From Marinobacterium_E sp035458585 (GTDB taxonomy: Bacteria > Pseudomonadota > Gammaproteobacteria > Pseudomonadales > Balneatricaceae), in contig DATHZN010000036.1 of NCBI GenBank assembly GCA_035458585.1, positions 1 through 64,000 of the forward strand: DNA of 64,000 bases, in the 5' to 3' direction. A program made the translations under genes and the position numbers. This document shows positions 17,176 through 26,510 of the stretch, piece by piece (position 1 is the first letter of the stretch; each line of letters starts with the position of its first letter). The notes under the pieces are model-generated. The model worked only from the letters and a program-made list of their open reading frames with translations, ran no database searches and was not told the DNA's origin.

Positions 17176-17648
17176 CGACCAGCCTGCTCCAATTGCTGTA
17201 ACAAGCCATCCGTTGCGGCCTCAATCAGATCGATAACCTGGTGAAAGCCCTGATCACCCTGCGAATAGTAGGGGTCCGGCACTTCTGAAATATGGGTATC
17301 GGCGTAATCCAGAAACAGGCGCAGCTCGCCCTGATAATCCGCGGGCACCATCTGCTGAAGATGGATCAGATTGCTCTTATCCATTGCCAAAATGTAATCG
17401 AACTGGTGGAAGTCCTCGACGCTCACCTGGCGCGCACGCAGATCAGACATCGGGTAACCACGCTGTCTACCCACTGCCTGCGATCGCGGGTCAGGACTCT
17501 CACCCACATGCCAGGCTCCGGTTCCTGCCGAGTCAACACATAGGTCAAGATGGTCAAAGGCCCTTGCGCGCTGACGGAAAACCGCCTCGGCGGTTGGAGA
17601 GCGGCAGATATTTCCCAAGCAAACGAACAGTACAGATTTAGAGATCAT
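17172..17648 (-). CDS. Low-molecular-weight protein-tyrosine phosphatase
   Basis: 158 aa. The P-loop CLGNICRSP (Cys about 10, Arg about 16) and the late general-acid motif DPYYSQG (about 128) define the LMW-PTP family. In related bacteria such enzymes reverse tyrosine phosphorylation on polysaccharide-export or sugar-nucleotide enzymes; the target here is unknown. It sits between kdsB (3-base gap) and murB (4-base overlap), an order conserved in Pseudomonas, which suggests a link to envelope synthesis. Confidence 0.93.
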   Translation of the reverse strand: MISKSVLFVCLGNICRSPTAEAVFRQRARAFDHLDLCVDSAGTGAWHVGESPDPRSQAVGRQRGYPMSDLRARQVSVEDFHQFDYILAMDKSNLIHLQQMVPADYQGELRLFLDYADTHISEVPDPYYSQGDQGFHQVIDLIEAATDGLLQQLEQAGR

Positions 17649-17651
17649 CGA

Positions 17652-18416
17652 TCAATCCATCAATGCGCGAAGGCGCTCCAGATCCTCCGGAGTATCTACG
17701 CCGGTTGGTGGGGCAATCAGCGCATTATCCACGTGTATCTTGGCACCGTTCCAAAGCGCACGAAGCTGCTCGAGAGACTCACAGGTCTCAATTGGAGCCG
17801 GCGACCAACTCACATAGTCATTCAAAAATCGCACACGATACGCATACATTCCTATATGTCGGCGCCAGCTAAATCCGTTCGGCAACTCCGATAGCTGATG
17901 ACTACTCTGCATCATCGCATCACGTGGCCAGGCGATTGGCGCGCGACTAAAATAGAGGGCCATGCCCTCCCGGTCTGTAACGACCTTTACCACATTGGGA
18001 TTTAACAGTGCTTCGACAGACTCGATCGGCTCAGCCAGTGTTGAAATGGCTGCTTCAGGACGTGCTGCGAGGTTGTGAGCCACCTGATTGATAATCTTGG
18101 CCGGAATCAGTGGTTCATCGCCCTGAACGTTGACAATAATCTCATCCGCATAAAAACCGAGCCTCTTGGCCACCTCTTGCAGGCGATCTGTGCCGCTTGG
18201 GTGCTCAGCAGAAGTCATTACAACCTCAGCGCCGAACCTCTCAGCCACACCGGCGATCCTCTCATCGTCGGTCGCAATCACTACACGACTCGCCTCACTT
18301 TCACAGGCACGCTGGTAGACATGCTCAACCATGGGCTTACCACCAAGCTCCGCAAGAGGTTTACCGGGGAAGCGAGTTGAAGCAAACCGCGCGGGTATGA
18401 CAACAGTGAAACTCAT
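17652..18416 (-). CDS. kdsB: 3-deoxy-manno-octulosonate cytidylyltransferase KdsB
   Basis: Activates Kdo as CMP-Kdo for transfer to lipid A. The 254-aa protein begins with the nucleotide-binding signature VIPARFASTRFPGKPL (about 5-20) and has VNVQGDEPLIP (about 95-105) and HIGMYAYR (about 186-193). Its ATG overlaps the Trm112 gene stop (ATGA). LpxK lies one gene upstream, so two Kdo-lipid A enzymes share this operon. Confidence 0.97.
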   Translation of the reverse strand: MSFTVVIPARFASTRFPGKPLAELGGKPMVEHVYQRACESEASRVVIATDDERIAGVAERFGAEVVMTSAEHPSGTDRLQEVAKRLGFYADEIIVNVQGDEPLIPAKIINQVAHNLAARPEAAISTLAEPIESVEALLNPNVVKVVTDREGMALYFSRAPIAWPRDAMMQSSHQLSELPNGFSWRRHIGMYAYRVRFLNDYVSWSPAPIETCESLEQLRALWNGAKIHVDNALIAPPTGVDTPEDLERLRALMD

Positions 18417-18604
18417 GATCCATCCTGCAGACGTTCATCTGATGTGAGAGTACGCGCTTCCGACTCAAGCATCACAGGAATATCGTCTCTGATCGGGTAC
18501 GCAAGCCCGCTTGCACGACAGACCAACTCATTGCGATCTTTGTCCCACTCCAGTGGCGCCTTGCTCACGGGACACACGAGGATATCGAGTAGTTTAGGAT
18601 CCAT
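18413..18604 (-). CDS. Trm112-family small protein (YcaR-like)
   Basis: 63 aa (MDPKLLDILVCPVSKAPLEW). It is a short bacterial relative of Trm112, the zinc-ribbon activator of methyltransferases. Only one of the usual metal cysteine pairs is obvious (Cys 11; Cys about 29). It is conserved between lpxK and kdsB in many gammaproteobacteria. It overlaps lpxK by 11 bases and kdsB by 4, so the three are surely translated from one message. The biochemical role in bacteria is not clear. Confidence 0.9.
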   Translation of the reverse strand: MDPKLLDILVCPVSKAPLEWDKDRNELVCRASGLAYPIRDDIPVMLESEARTLTSDERLQDGS

Positions 18605-19610
18605 TAATATCTCCAGATTGATGAGGCTCTATCAGACTAAGCAGTGCGGTGCAAAGACGCTGTTCAGCGGCGGTATCAAGCAGCGCATTCACGCACAGCG
18701 ACCAGCATTTGTCGCTGGCTATTGCTTCACATTTTACCGCATCTTTCTCCGTCATGAGCAAGGTTTTACCATCGAAGGGCTCAAGTACACCGGCATCGAT
18801 CACTGCATGATCCGGCAGCGCTTTACTAACGACTGAAAATCCTAAATCACTCAGAGTGTCAAAGAAACGCTGGGGATGCCCAATGCCGGCGATGGCACTG
18901 ACCTCCTCTACCCCAAGAGCTTTCGGACTTGGCTCAATCAATCGACCGGTACGGATGTGGCGCAGAGCGGTGGGTTTTAGCTTGTAGTTAAGCGCTCCCG
19001 GGTAGCTGAAGTTGCCATCGCCGTTTAATACCACGAAATCCACTTCCGAAAGGCGCGATGGCGGTTCCCTCAGTGGGCCCTCAGGTAGGGTGCGGCCATT
19101 TCCAAACCCACGATCAGCGTCAACCACGGCGATCTCAAGCTGTCGATCCAACCGATAGTGCTGCAGTCCATCGTCACTGAGTATCAGATCGACTCGGTGC
19201 AACTGCAAAAGCCTTTGAGCAGCACGTACGCGGTCGGGATCCACTATCAGTGGAATACCGGTACGACGCGCGATCATTGCGGGCTCATCACCACAAAGTG
19301 AGGGATCCGTGTGCGAATCGACCGTCAGCGGGTAGTCATGAGCTTTGCCACCGTAGCCTCGACTAACAACACCGACGCGTAAGCCGTGCCGTTGACAGAG
19401 CTCAATCAGCGCCAGCAATAGTGGCGTCTTGCCGCTGCCACCGACCGAGATATTGCCCACAATGACCACTGGGCAGCTAAGCTTTACCGCTTGTGACTGT
19501 TGCTGTTTTCGACGACGTTGCGCAAGAAAGTTAAACAGCGAGGAGAGTGGACGAAGCAACACCAGCCACCCCGAACCTCTATACCAGGCGTGTTGCAACC
19601 AATTACTCAC
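18594..19610 (-). CDS. lpxK: Tetraacyldisaccharide 4'-kinase LpxK
   Basis: Phosphorylates the 4' position of the lipid A disaccharide at the inner membrane. The 338-aa protein has an N-terminal hydrophobic segment (WLVLLRPLSSLFNFLAQ), the Walker A loop GNISVGGSGKTP (about 52-63) and the conserved RGYGG (about 84-88). The start is GTG at 19610, overlapping the exbD stop by 8 bases (GTGAGTAA). It is downstream of exbBD as in Pseudomonas. Confidence 0.97.
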   Translation of the reverse strand: MSNWLQHAWYRGSGWLVLLRPLSSLFNFLAQRRRKQQQSQAVKLSCPVVIVGNISVGGSGKTPLLLALIELCQRHGLRVGVVSRGYGGKAHDYPLTVDSHTDPSLCGDEPAMIARRTGIPLIVDPDRVRAAQRLLQLHRVDLILSDDGLQHYRLDRQLEIAVVDADRGFGNGRTLPEGPLREPPSRLSEVDFVVLNGDGNFSYPGALNYKLKPTALRHIRTGRLIEPSPKALGVEEVSAIAGIGHPQRFFDTLSDLGFSVVSKALPDHAVIDAGVLEPFDGKTLLMTEKDAVKCEAIASDKCWSLCVNALLDTAAEQRLCTALLSLIEPHQSGDINGS

Positions 19611-20016
19611 TTTCGCGCGTCGTAATACTGAGCTTGTTGAAACCTAAGCCACCCGCGACATCCATAGCGGTGACCACCGCTTGGTGAGGCGTCCGTGCAT
19701 CAGCGCTAATCGTGAGCGGCTGGCTAAAGTTTTCGTTAGATGCCTTGGAAAGAGCCATGCGCAGGGTACGCGCCTGGGAATTGACCAGTCCTTCACCATT
19801 AACACGATATTCGCCCTCGGCGGTGATAATCACCTCAAGTGGACGCTGCTGACTCACTTCGACTGAGTTGTCAGCCTGTGGTAAGTCAACCTCGAGTTGG
19901 GTCTCACGGGTAAACGTCGTGGAGACCATAAAGAAGATAAGCAACAAAAACACCACATCAATCAGCGGTGTCAGATTGACATGTATCTCATCAGCCTGAT
20001 GGCGTTGAAACTTCAA
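19603..20016 (-). CDS. exbD: ExbD/TolR-family biopolymer transport protein
   Basis: 137 aa, one N-terminal membrane helix carrying the proton-path aspartate in LTPLIDVVFLLLIFFMV (Asp about 19), then a periplasmic domain. It works with the ExbB-like protein upstream as a proton-driven motor. The start is TTG at 20016, set by AGGAG seven bases upstream. It is separate from the tolQR genes at 38.8-39.9 kb, so the window holds two such motors. Whether this one powers TonB or another partner is unknown; no tonB lies nearby. Confidence 0.9.
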   Translation of the reverse strand: MKFQRHQADEIHVNLTPLIDVVFLLLIFFMVSTTFTRETQLEVDLPQADNSVEVSQQRPLEVIITAEGEYRVNGEGLVNSQARTLRMALSKASNENFSQPLTISADARTPHQAVVTAMDVAGGLGFNKLSITTRESE

Positions 20017-20025
20017 CTCAGACTC

Positions 20026-20646
20026 CTACTTGATATCCACTTCGCGATGTCCATGGACGATATCAACCAGCTTTATCGACTCCTGCTCCATCTCGACAAC
20101 CAACTCAGCGATTCGGCGCTGAAAATAGCGATGCATAACAACAGCGGGTATGGCCACAGCTAGCCCCGCAGCGGTCGTTAACAGGGCCTCAGAAATTCCT
20201 CCGGCTAGCACATTCGCATTGCCAGTCCCCTGAACCATGATCTCAGTAAATACCTTTATCATCCCAATCACCGTGCCGAGTAGCCCGATGAGCGGTGTTA
20301 TCGCAGCGATGGTACCCAGGGTATTAAGATATCGCTCCATCTGATGTACGACGCTCGATGCGGCCATTTCAATCGCCTCTTTCATCTGATCACGACCATG
20401 TTTCGCATTATTCAGACCGGCGACAACCAGAGTACCTAAAGCACTTTTATTTCGGATTTGATTCAAATGGTCAGTGGTTATCTGTTTCTCTTTGTAGAGC
20501 GCCCAGACGTATCCAAGCAGCCCTTTGGGCACTATCCGATCATGGCGCAGAGCAATCAGACGTTCAATACATATAGCTAAGGCTACAACCGAGCAAAGAA
20601 TAATTGGCAGCATTAGCCACCCGCCCGCTTTAATCAGCTCAAACAC
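20026..20646 (-). CDS. exbB: ExbB/TolQ/MotA-family proton channel protein
   Basis: I start at GTG 20646 (206 aa), which has AGGGGGAAG at ideal spacing, rather than at a TTG 24 bases upstream without one. Three membrane helices: about 10-30, 110-135 (TLGTIAAITPLIGLLGTVIGMIKVF) and 150-175 (ISEALLTTAAGLAVAIPAVVM). The MotA/TolQ/ExbB signature is clear. It pairs with exbD nine bases downstream. In Pseudomonas the same pair precedes lpxK and has been loosely linked to envelope biogenesis. Confidence 0.92.
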   Translation of the reverse strand: MFELIKAGGWLMLPIILCSVVALAICIERLIALRHDRIVPKGLLGYVWALYKEKQITTDHLNQIRNKSALGTLVVAGLNNAKHGRDQMKEAIEMAASSVVHQMERYLNTLGTIAAITPLIGLLGTVIGMIKVFTEIMVQGTGNANVLAGGISEALLTTAAGLAVAIPAVVMHRYFQRRIAELVVEMEQESIKLVDIVHGHREVDIK

Positions 20647-20734
20647 TGAGCTTCCCCCTAATCGATTCAACGAATCTAATCATTTTTATCCAGTTTTCTC
20701 GACTCTAGCACAGCACTCCTAGGGTGTCAGCGCA

Positions 20735-22924
20735 CTAATACCAATACCGACGCTGACGCTCAGAAAATGTCTCGGTTCTGCACCCCTGAGCATCAGCAAC
20801 CAGCTCAATCTCACCGTCGATCGCGGTATCGACCAACTTTAGCCGACGAGATTCAACCCGCTCAATCACCTCAGGATGAGGGTGACCGAAAGGGTTATTG
20901 CGCCCCCGAGACAGCAGTACCGTTTGGGGACTCCAAAAGTCGAGCCAGGCATCACTTGTTGAGCTCCGGCTACCATGGTGTGAGAGCATCAGCCAGGTGA
21001 GGGATAGCGGTTGAAACTGGCGCAGTAAGATCAATTCTGCACCCGAGGAGAGATCACCTGCCATCAAAAGGTGACAACTGCGGTAACTGAGTAAAACCAC
21101 ACAGGAGGCGTCGTTATCGTTAATCGGTCTGGTAATCCCCGTCAATCTCATCTCAACCTCGCCATCAATGAAAAGTTGCCCCTCTCTGCACAACTTCCCG
21201 CCTGTTAATTCAGGTTGACCGGAATAGATCTGCGAGGGCTGGCGATATTGAAGTAGTGCCCCGAGGCCACCCGAGTGATCGCGATCACTGTGACTAACAA
21301 TCAGCCCCTGAAGCTCAACTTGTGGCTCGTTCTTGAGCGTGGGTATCAGCGTGAGCTCAGCAGCGGAAAAGTTAGCGCCAAAAGAGGGACCGGTATCGTA
21401 GATCCAGCGGCTACTGGGCAGATCAATTATGCTCGCCTGCCCTTGCCCAACATCCATCATCCTGACCCTAAACCCCTCCACTCGCTCAACCGGGTATAAC
21501 AGGAGAGGCATTAACATTAGAGCGCCCATAAGCCTTAACCTTAGTGGTAACAGAAGAAGCAAGATGCCCGCGAGAGCCAGGGGAAGAAAAGCTTCAGGGG
21601 GGCGTGTCCAATCACTGCTTAACCCCAGATCTGCACTTAACGCCAATCCTCGCCAAAGAGCGTCGCTCCAAAGCGCTACCAACTGAGCGAAAACGTTCGA
21701 CATCAATGCCAAGGGTAAGAGTATTGGAAGCAGCATAACGCCGAAACTCAGCCAGGGGATCGCCCATAGATTTGTAAATACACCAATTAAATTGAGCTGC
21801 CCGATACCAACGAGCAGTACCGGCAATAACGCGATACTCAAAAATAGCTGCACTCTCAAGGGTACCAGCCAACGAGGTGAATTCGTGCGCCACCTCGCGT
21901 GCTGCAACAGCAGCCAGACAAGGCCAAAGGATAACCAGAACCCCAAATCCAGCACTGTGAGCGGATCTAAGAGTGTGACGACGACTAATGCCGCTTTTAA
22001 TCTTGTCCGTAAACTGATGCTACGGCCCCAAAGCCGTCCAGTGAGCAACAGGGCAACAAGCACCCACGCGCGCTGCAGCGCAAGTCCTGCGCCGCCCAGC
22101 CAGAGATAGGTGCTCGCCAAAGTGAGCGCCAGCACCACAGGTAAGCCCCAGATCAGACGAGCAAAACTTGGCTTCAGTAACAGCAGAGGAAAAAGCAGAC
22201 TACGCCCTATGATCAGGCCCGCGAGCGTCAACACCCCAAGGTGCAAACCGCTCACCACGACTAGGTGGACTGTGCCAGTCGCACGCAACAGTGACCATTG
22301 TTTATCCTGCAAACCCGAGGACTCTCCCAGAACAACAGCAGAGAGGGTGTTTGCACTATCTGGCGGAAGTCTTTGCATCAACTGATCGTAAAGACGCTGG
22401 CGCAGGCCTGGTTCGTGCTCGTGCGCCAGTAGCTCGCGCACATAACCTCGAGCATCGATTGCGCGCTGGAGCGCACGCCGTTTGGAGTCGGGGCTGGCAA
22501 AATTTAAAAAGCGCTGGGGGGTCTGCAGACGGGCTATCAGCGTAATTTGGTCACCCTGTTTGAGAGCCGGCTCAACACTATAGTGTGTCAATTGCACGCG
22601 CCTTAGCCTTGGAAAGGCCTCAGGCGCTTGAATCAGCTGCAACTCAAAGCGCTGGATTCGATCATCTTTCAGAACCAGCGTATCGATTTGCCCCCTGAGC
22701 TGAACGTCAACCTTAGCTACCGCCTGAGGTAGCCTATGCTCCAGCTGATATAGACCCCAGACCGAACTGTAACTGAAAGCCAGCATACAGCTCACTAACT
22801 GCAGGCGATACGGCAGACGCAGGAGTATAAGGGGCAGTAATAAGCCCATTGACGCTAAAAGATGAGTCCAGTCCAGTGTTGGCATCCTTGCCGCAAGAAT
22901 CAGACCCAGTAGATATCCGATCAT
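20735..22924 (-). CDS. comEC: ComEC/Rec2-family DNA uptake channel
   Basis: 729 aa. An N-terminal soluble domain (about 75-190) is followed by the Competence multi-helix channel (about 195-470). A C-terminal metallo-beta-lactamase-like domain (about 485-710) has the motif SHSDRDHSGG (about 548). In competent bacteria it carries one DNA strand across the inner membrane while the nuclease-like domain degrades the other. Whether this strain is competent cannot be told; no other competence gene is in the window. It points the same way as exbB, 64 bases away. Confidence 0.93.
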   Translation of the reverse strand: MIGYLLGLILAARMPTLDWTHLLASMGLLLPLILLRLPYRLQLVSCMLAFSYSSVWGLYQLEHRLPQAVAKVDVQLRGQIDTLVLKDDRIQRFELQLIQAPEAFPRLRRVQLTHYSVEPALKQGDQITLIARLQTPQRFLNFASPDSKRRALQRAIDARGYVRELLAHEHEPGLRQRLYDQLMQRLPPDSANTLSAVVLGESSGLQDKQWSLLRATGTVHLVVVSGLHLGVLTLAGLIIGRSLLFPLLLLKPSFARLIWGLPVVLALTLASTYLWLGGAGLALQRAWVLVALLLTGRLWGRSISLRTRLKAALVVVTLLDPLTVLDLGFWLSFGLVWLLLQHARWRTNSPRWLVPLRVQLFLSIALLPVLLVGIGQLNLIGVFTNLWAIPWLSFGVMLLPILLPLALMSNVFAQLVALWSDALWRGLALSADLGLSSDWTRPPEAFLPLALAGILLLLLPLRLRLMGALMLMPLLLYPVERVEGFRVRMMDVGQGQASIIDLPSSRWIYDTGPSFGANFSAAELTLIPTLKNEPQVELQGLIVSHSDRDHSGGLGALLQYRQPSQIYSGQPELTGGKLCREGQLFIDGEVEMRLTGITRPINDNDASCVVLLSYRSCHLLMAGDLSSGAELILLRQFQPLSLTWLMLSHHGSRSSTSDAWLDFWSPQTVLLSRGRNNPFGHPHPEVIERVESRRLKLVDTAIDGEIELVADAQGCRTETFSERQRRYWY

Positions 22925-23037
22925 CCGTGATCCACTCCACTCTATACAACTCAGTTTAGCAGAGGGGGAGAAGCTGATTGGCTTATCCGGTTTGTCTTGG
23001 CATAATCAGTACTCAGTAAATACACCCTCGAGCACGC

Positions 23038-23556
23038 ATGCCTCGTCGTCTTTTTAAACGCTACATGCCAGATCCTGGAAAGCTGAAGGAGCACAGGCAC
23101 CTCAGTTGGTTGGGTGAGCATCTACACAATCCGAATCTCTGGCATCTGAGTCGCCGCTCTGCCGCCCGAGCTTTTATGATCGGCGTTTTCTGCGCGTTCA
23201 TCCCCCTACCCGGTCAAATGTTTATTGCTGCTTTGTTGGCACTTTGGATTGGCGGCAATCTGGCCGTCTCGGTAGGGCTCGTCTGGCTGACCAACCCGAT
23301 CACTATCCCTCCGATATTCTTCGCAACCTACAAGCTTGGCGCCTGGATTCTCGGAACCGAGCCGGTAGCTATCAGTTGGAGTCTCGCCGGTATAGAAGCC
23401 CAGATACACACTATCTGGTGGCCTATGATGCTCGGCTCCCTTATTTGTGGTGTGTTATTCGCCGGCATCGCATATCTGATCATTAACAGAATATGGATTT
23501 GGCAGGTTCAGAGCAGCCGTGAGCGCGGTCGTAAGCGACGCATGAAGGATCGCTAG
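23038..23556 (+). CDS. DUF2062 membrane protein
   Basis: 172 aa. A short basic N-terminus is followed by two or three membrane helices (about 40-85 and 120-155). The DUF2062 core is visible as RRSAARAFMIGVFCAFIPLPGQM and LTNPITIPPIFFATYKLG. The family is conserved beside comEC and the lol genes in Pseudomonas, but its function is not known. It is transcribed towards lolD. The C-terminus is very basic (RERGRKRRMKDR). Confidence 0.9.
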   Translation: MPRRLFKRYMPDPGKLKEHRHLSWLGEHLHNPNLWHLSRRSAARAFMIGVFCAFIPLPGQMFIAALLALWIGGNLAVSVGLVWLTNPITIPPIFFATYKLGAWILGTEPVAISWSLAGIEAQIHTIWWPMMLGSLICGVLFAGIAYLIINRIWIWQVQSSRERGRKRRMKDR

Positions 23557-23625
23557 CACTTAAATTATGGGGCGCGGCCACTCATTGCGACTTTGAAAAC
23601 TGACATCAGGGAGCCTCTCTCGGTG

Positions 23626-24306
23626 CTAGACCGACTCAAGGCGACCTGAGTTAAGTAGAAGGGTTCGATCCATGCGTGTCGCCAAGTCATGGTCGTGTGT
23701 CACCATAACAAACGCGATACCAAGTTCTGTGTTAAGTCTCTGCAGGTAGGTCTCAACCTCGTGAGCCGTCTGCGGATCTAGGTTTCCCGTTGGCTCGTCC
23801 ATTAAAACACAGCCCGGGCTGTTGGCCAGAGCACGCGCAATAGCCACGCGCTGGCGCTCACCTCCGCTCAGTTTCGCAGGGCGGTGCCGGGCACGCTCAG
23901 CTAGCCCCACTTGCTCCAACAACCGTGTAGCCCGTTCACGAGCGTGATTAATAGGCTGATTAGCTAGTAGCATCGGAACAGCCACATTCTCCAACGCGCT
24001 AAACTCAGGTAGCAGGTGATGAAATTGAAACACGAATCCCAAGTGACGATTTCGCATACCTGCACGAGCCGCCTCACTCAACCCATTGAAAGACTCCCCC
24101 TGCACCAGCACCTCGCCGGCATCAGGTTTGTCTAAGCCAGCCAACAGATGCAAAAGGGTACTTTTGCCACTGCCTGAGCTACCAATAATTGCCAGACGCT
24201 CACCAGCGGAGACAGCCAACTGTAGATCATTCAATATCTCAAGCCGATGTTCCGCATCGGTGAAATACCGGCTAAGCCCCTTGGCTTCTAGCACGAGATT
24301 ATTCAT
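23626..24306 (-). CDS. lolD: Lipoprotein-release ABC transporter ATP-binding protein LolD
   Basis: The ATPase that drives extraction of outer-membrane lipoproteins from the inner membrane to LolA. I start at ATG 24306 (226 aa, MNNLVLEAKGLSRYF), which overlaps the permease gene by 8 bases; an upstream in-frame start would add 20 unlikely residues. Walker A GSSGSGKST (about 42-50), ABC signature LSGGERQRVAIARAL (about 146-160) and Walker B CVLMDEPTGNLD are all intact. No second permease follows it, unlike in lolCDE operons. Confidence 0.95.
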   Translation of the reverse strand: MNNLVLEAKGLSRYFTDAEHRLEILNDLQLAVSAGERLAIIGSSGSGKSTLLHLLAGLDKPDAGEVLVQGESFNGLSEAARAGMRNRHLGFVFQFHHLLPEFSALENVAVPMLLANQPINHARERATRLLEQVGLAERARHRPAKLSGGERQRVAIARALANSPGCVLMDEPTGNLDPQTAHEVETYLQRLNTELGIAFVMVTHDHDLATRMDRTLLLNSGRLESV

Positions 24307-25546
24307 AACGCAGCGCCTCCGCAGGCTGAGTTCTGGAGGCACGCCAAGCCGGATAGATGGTGGCAAAGAAACTGATCGCCAATGTCACGCTCACGACTGT
24401 TAAGAGGTCGGGGAGTTGAAGCTCGGAGGGTAGGTAGCTGATGAAGTAGACATCAGCCGAGAGGAATTGAATGCCGAACTGCTGCTCCACCCAAGCCACC
24501 AAATCGGATACGGTTAACGCCAGTACTACACCGAGAATTGAACCGAGCAATGTTCCCAGTAAGCCGATCAGTGAGCCCTGAATCATAAAGATACGCAAAA
24601 TCGTGCTCGGAGTCGCGCCGAGGGTGCGCAAAATTGCGATATCGGCTCGTTTATCAGTCACCACCATCACCAGCGTTGAAACAATATTAAATGCAGCGAC
24701 AAAGACAATCAGAAAGAGTAGCAGCCCGATCATGCGTTTCTCTAGCTGGATCGCCTGGAACAGATTGCCGTGGGTTCGGGTCCAGTCTGAGGTATAGACG
24801 GCCACTGGAAGATCTCGTGCCAATTCACGTACCCTGACAGGCGCTTCAAATAGATCTACAAACTTGATTCGTAATCCCTCTGCGCTGCCCGCAGGCATGC
24901 GCTTAATACGTGCAGCATCAGCCAGATGAATATAAGCCAGATTAGCGTCCAGCTCTGCTCCGACTGAGAAGATTCCTACAACTGTAAAACGTTTCATGCG
25001 GGGGACAACGCCAGCAACACTGACCGAAGCCTCTGGTAGAACCAGATTAACCTTGTCGCCTGGTTGGACACCCAGGAATCGAGCCAGGAGCTCTCCCAAA
25101 ACGATGTTGTATGCGCCCGCCTTCAGTTCGCTTAGCTCTCCACTAACCATCTGCTGAGCCGCTATCGAGACAGTGGCTTCGAGCTCTGTATCAATACCAT
25201 TTACCAGGACCGGCTGCACCCGTCCGCTGGCACTCAACATCCCCTGAGCCTGAGTGTAGGGGGCTACCCCTTCAACGTCAGCACCGGCTAATAGTTGCTC
25301 CCGCAGGGGTTGCCAGTCCTGTAGCGGGGCCTCATAACCATTCACCACAGCGTGTGGCACCATACCCAATATGCGCTGCTTGAGCTCACGGTCAAAGCCG
25401 TTCATCACACTGAGCACAACAATCAAGGCAGCTACTCCGAGCATTAGACCCAGCATCGACACGAGCGATATGAAGGATATGAATAGATTACCCCTCTGAG
25501 AACGCGTATAGCGCCAGCCTACATAGAGAGAGAAAGGGGAAAACAT
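24299..25546 (-). CDS. lolC: Lipoprotein-releasing ABC permease LolC/LolF-type
   Basis: 415 aa with the MacB/LolC fold: TM1 at about 22-48, a large periplasmic domain (about 50-265), then three helices (about 270-405). The LolA-binding hook region of LolC type is recognisable as a Pro-containing hairpin (VVPRMKRFTVVGIF, about 158-171). It lies directly upstream of lolD. Only this one permease gene is present, so it may act as a homodimer (LolF type) or pair with a lolE located elsewhere. Confidence 0.9.
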   Translation of the reverse strand: MFSPFSLYVGWRYTRSQRGNLFISFISLVSMLGLMLGVAALIVVLSVMNGFDRELKQRILGMVPHAVVNGYEAPLQDWQPLREQLLAGADVEGVAPYTQAQGMLSASGRVQPVLVNGIDTELEATVSIAAQQMVSGELSELKAGAYNIVLGELLARFLGVQPGDKVNLVLPEASVSVAGVVPRMKRFTVVGIFSVGAELDANLAYIHLADAARIKRMPAGSAEGLRIKFVDLFEAPVRVRELARDLPVAVYTSDWTRTHGNLFQAIQLEKRMIGLLLFLIVFVAAFNIVSTLVMVVTDKRADIAILRTLGATPSTILRIFMIQGSLIGLLGTLLGSILGVVLALTVSDLVAWVEQQFGIQFLSADVYFISYLPSELQLPDLLTVVSVTLAISFFATIYPAWRASRTQPAEALRYE

Positions 25547-25606
25547 TTGTGCTAATTCATCCTATACTGAATCAATAAACAGAGGTTCAAAGCGCGGGGA
25601 ACAATT

Positions 25607-26197
25607 TTGGCAACAAGAGAGCGCCGTAACTACTACCGTATCAATTATCCACTGGCACTGGAATATCATCGGGTAGATATGAAGACAATATTAGCCTCTG
25701 ATGAACCGCAACAGTTTAACGTATCGCCCTACTTTACGCTGCAATTACACCTTGCAGAACTAGAGACTGAGTTTATTGGCCTATTCAATCGAGTCAATGA
25801 AACCCAACCACAGGTTGCCGCCTGCTTGGAGTTGCTCAATCGAAAGATAGAGCTGATCGGTAAAACGCTTGTCAGGGGGGACCTTGATATCGAAGACGCG
25901 CATATCGTAGATGCCAATCTAAGTGAATCCGGTCTAGCATTCGAAGCCTCTGAACCGCTTGAAATTAAGACATTACTGGCTCTGAAGCTAATCTTCCCGA
26001 ACGACTCTATCGGTCTGCTTCTATATGGAGAGGTCGTTCGTTGTGAGGCGGTCGGTGGTCTGTACGAAATCGGTGTTCACTATCTGAAGATGCCCGAGCG
26101 CTGCCGCTCTATCCTCGCACGTACCATTATCCGCGCACAAATGCGCCAACGTCGCATAGAAAATATAGACCCGGAAGATGAGGATCTGCGACACTAA
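25607..26197 (+). CDS. PilZ-domain protein, predicted c-di-GMP binding
   Basis: 196 aa from a TTG start at 25607. The C-terminal PilZ domain (about 90-185) has the NLSESG box (about 105-110) of the D/N-x-S-x-x-G motif. The paired arginine element is not placed just before the domain; a basic ERRNYYRI lies at the very N-terminus (about 4-11). The middle (about 40-85) is helical. It probably senses c-di-GMP. It is divergent from lolC; a PilZ gene in this position is also seen in Pseudomonas. Confidence 0.82.
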   Translation: MATRERRNYYRINYPLALEYHRVDMKTILASDEPQQFNVSPYFTLQLHLAELETEFIGLFNRVNETQPQVAACLELLNRKIELIGKTLVRGDLDIEDAHIVDANLSESGLAFEASEPLEIKTLLALKLIFPNDSIGLLLYGEVVRCEAVGGLYEIGVHYLKMPERCRSILARTIIRAQMRQRRIENIDPEDEDLRH

Positions 26198-26201
26198 CAC
26201 C

Positions 26202-26510
26202 ATGTCTAAACCTACTGATACATCGCACAGTAAACTGCTACACCATCTTGGTGCAGCCCTCGGGTTTGTGGGCCTGATACTCTGGTATTACATCGGCGAA
26301 CGACTCGGCCTGACAGTTGCCCTCAGTCACTTTTTTCCAAACTCACACTCGGGTGTCGGTTTAATGTTGGGAATCATGCTGGTCATGACACCGGGCTTCT
26401 TCGTGTGGAAGTTTTACAACCGTTGGCTTGAACGCAAACTCAGTGTCAAAGGCCGCTACTACGAAGATGAGTACTACGGGACTGCTAAGCACTCAGACGA
26501 AGAGCGCTAG
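26202..26510 (+). CDS. Small two-helix membrane protein, unknown
   Basis: About 102 aa from ATG 26202; an in-frame ATG at 26178 inside the PilZ gene is an alternative. Two hydrophobic helices lie at about 17-38 and 55-75, with a basic segment then an acidic tyrosine-rich tail (YYEDEYYGT). I do not recognise a family. It begins four bases after the PilZ gene, so the two probably share a transcript, and it may be a membrane partner in that pathway; this is inference. Confidence 0.6.
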   Translation: MSKPTDTSHSKLLHHLGAALGFVGLILWYYIGERLGLTVALSHFFPNSHSGVGLMLGIMLVMTPGFFVWKFYNRWLERKLSVKGRYYEDEYYGTAKHSDEER

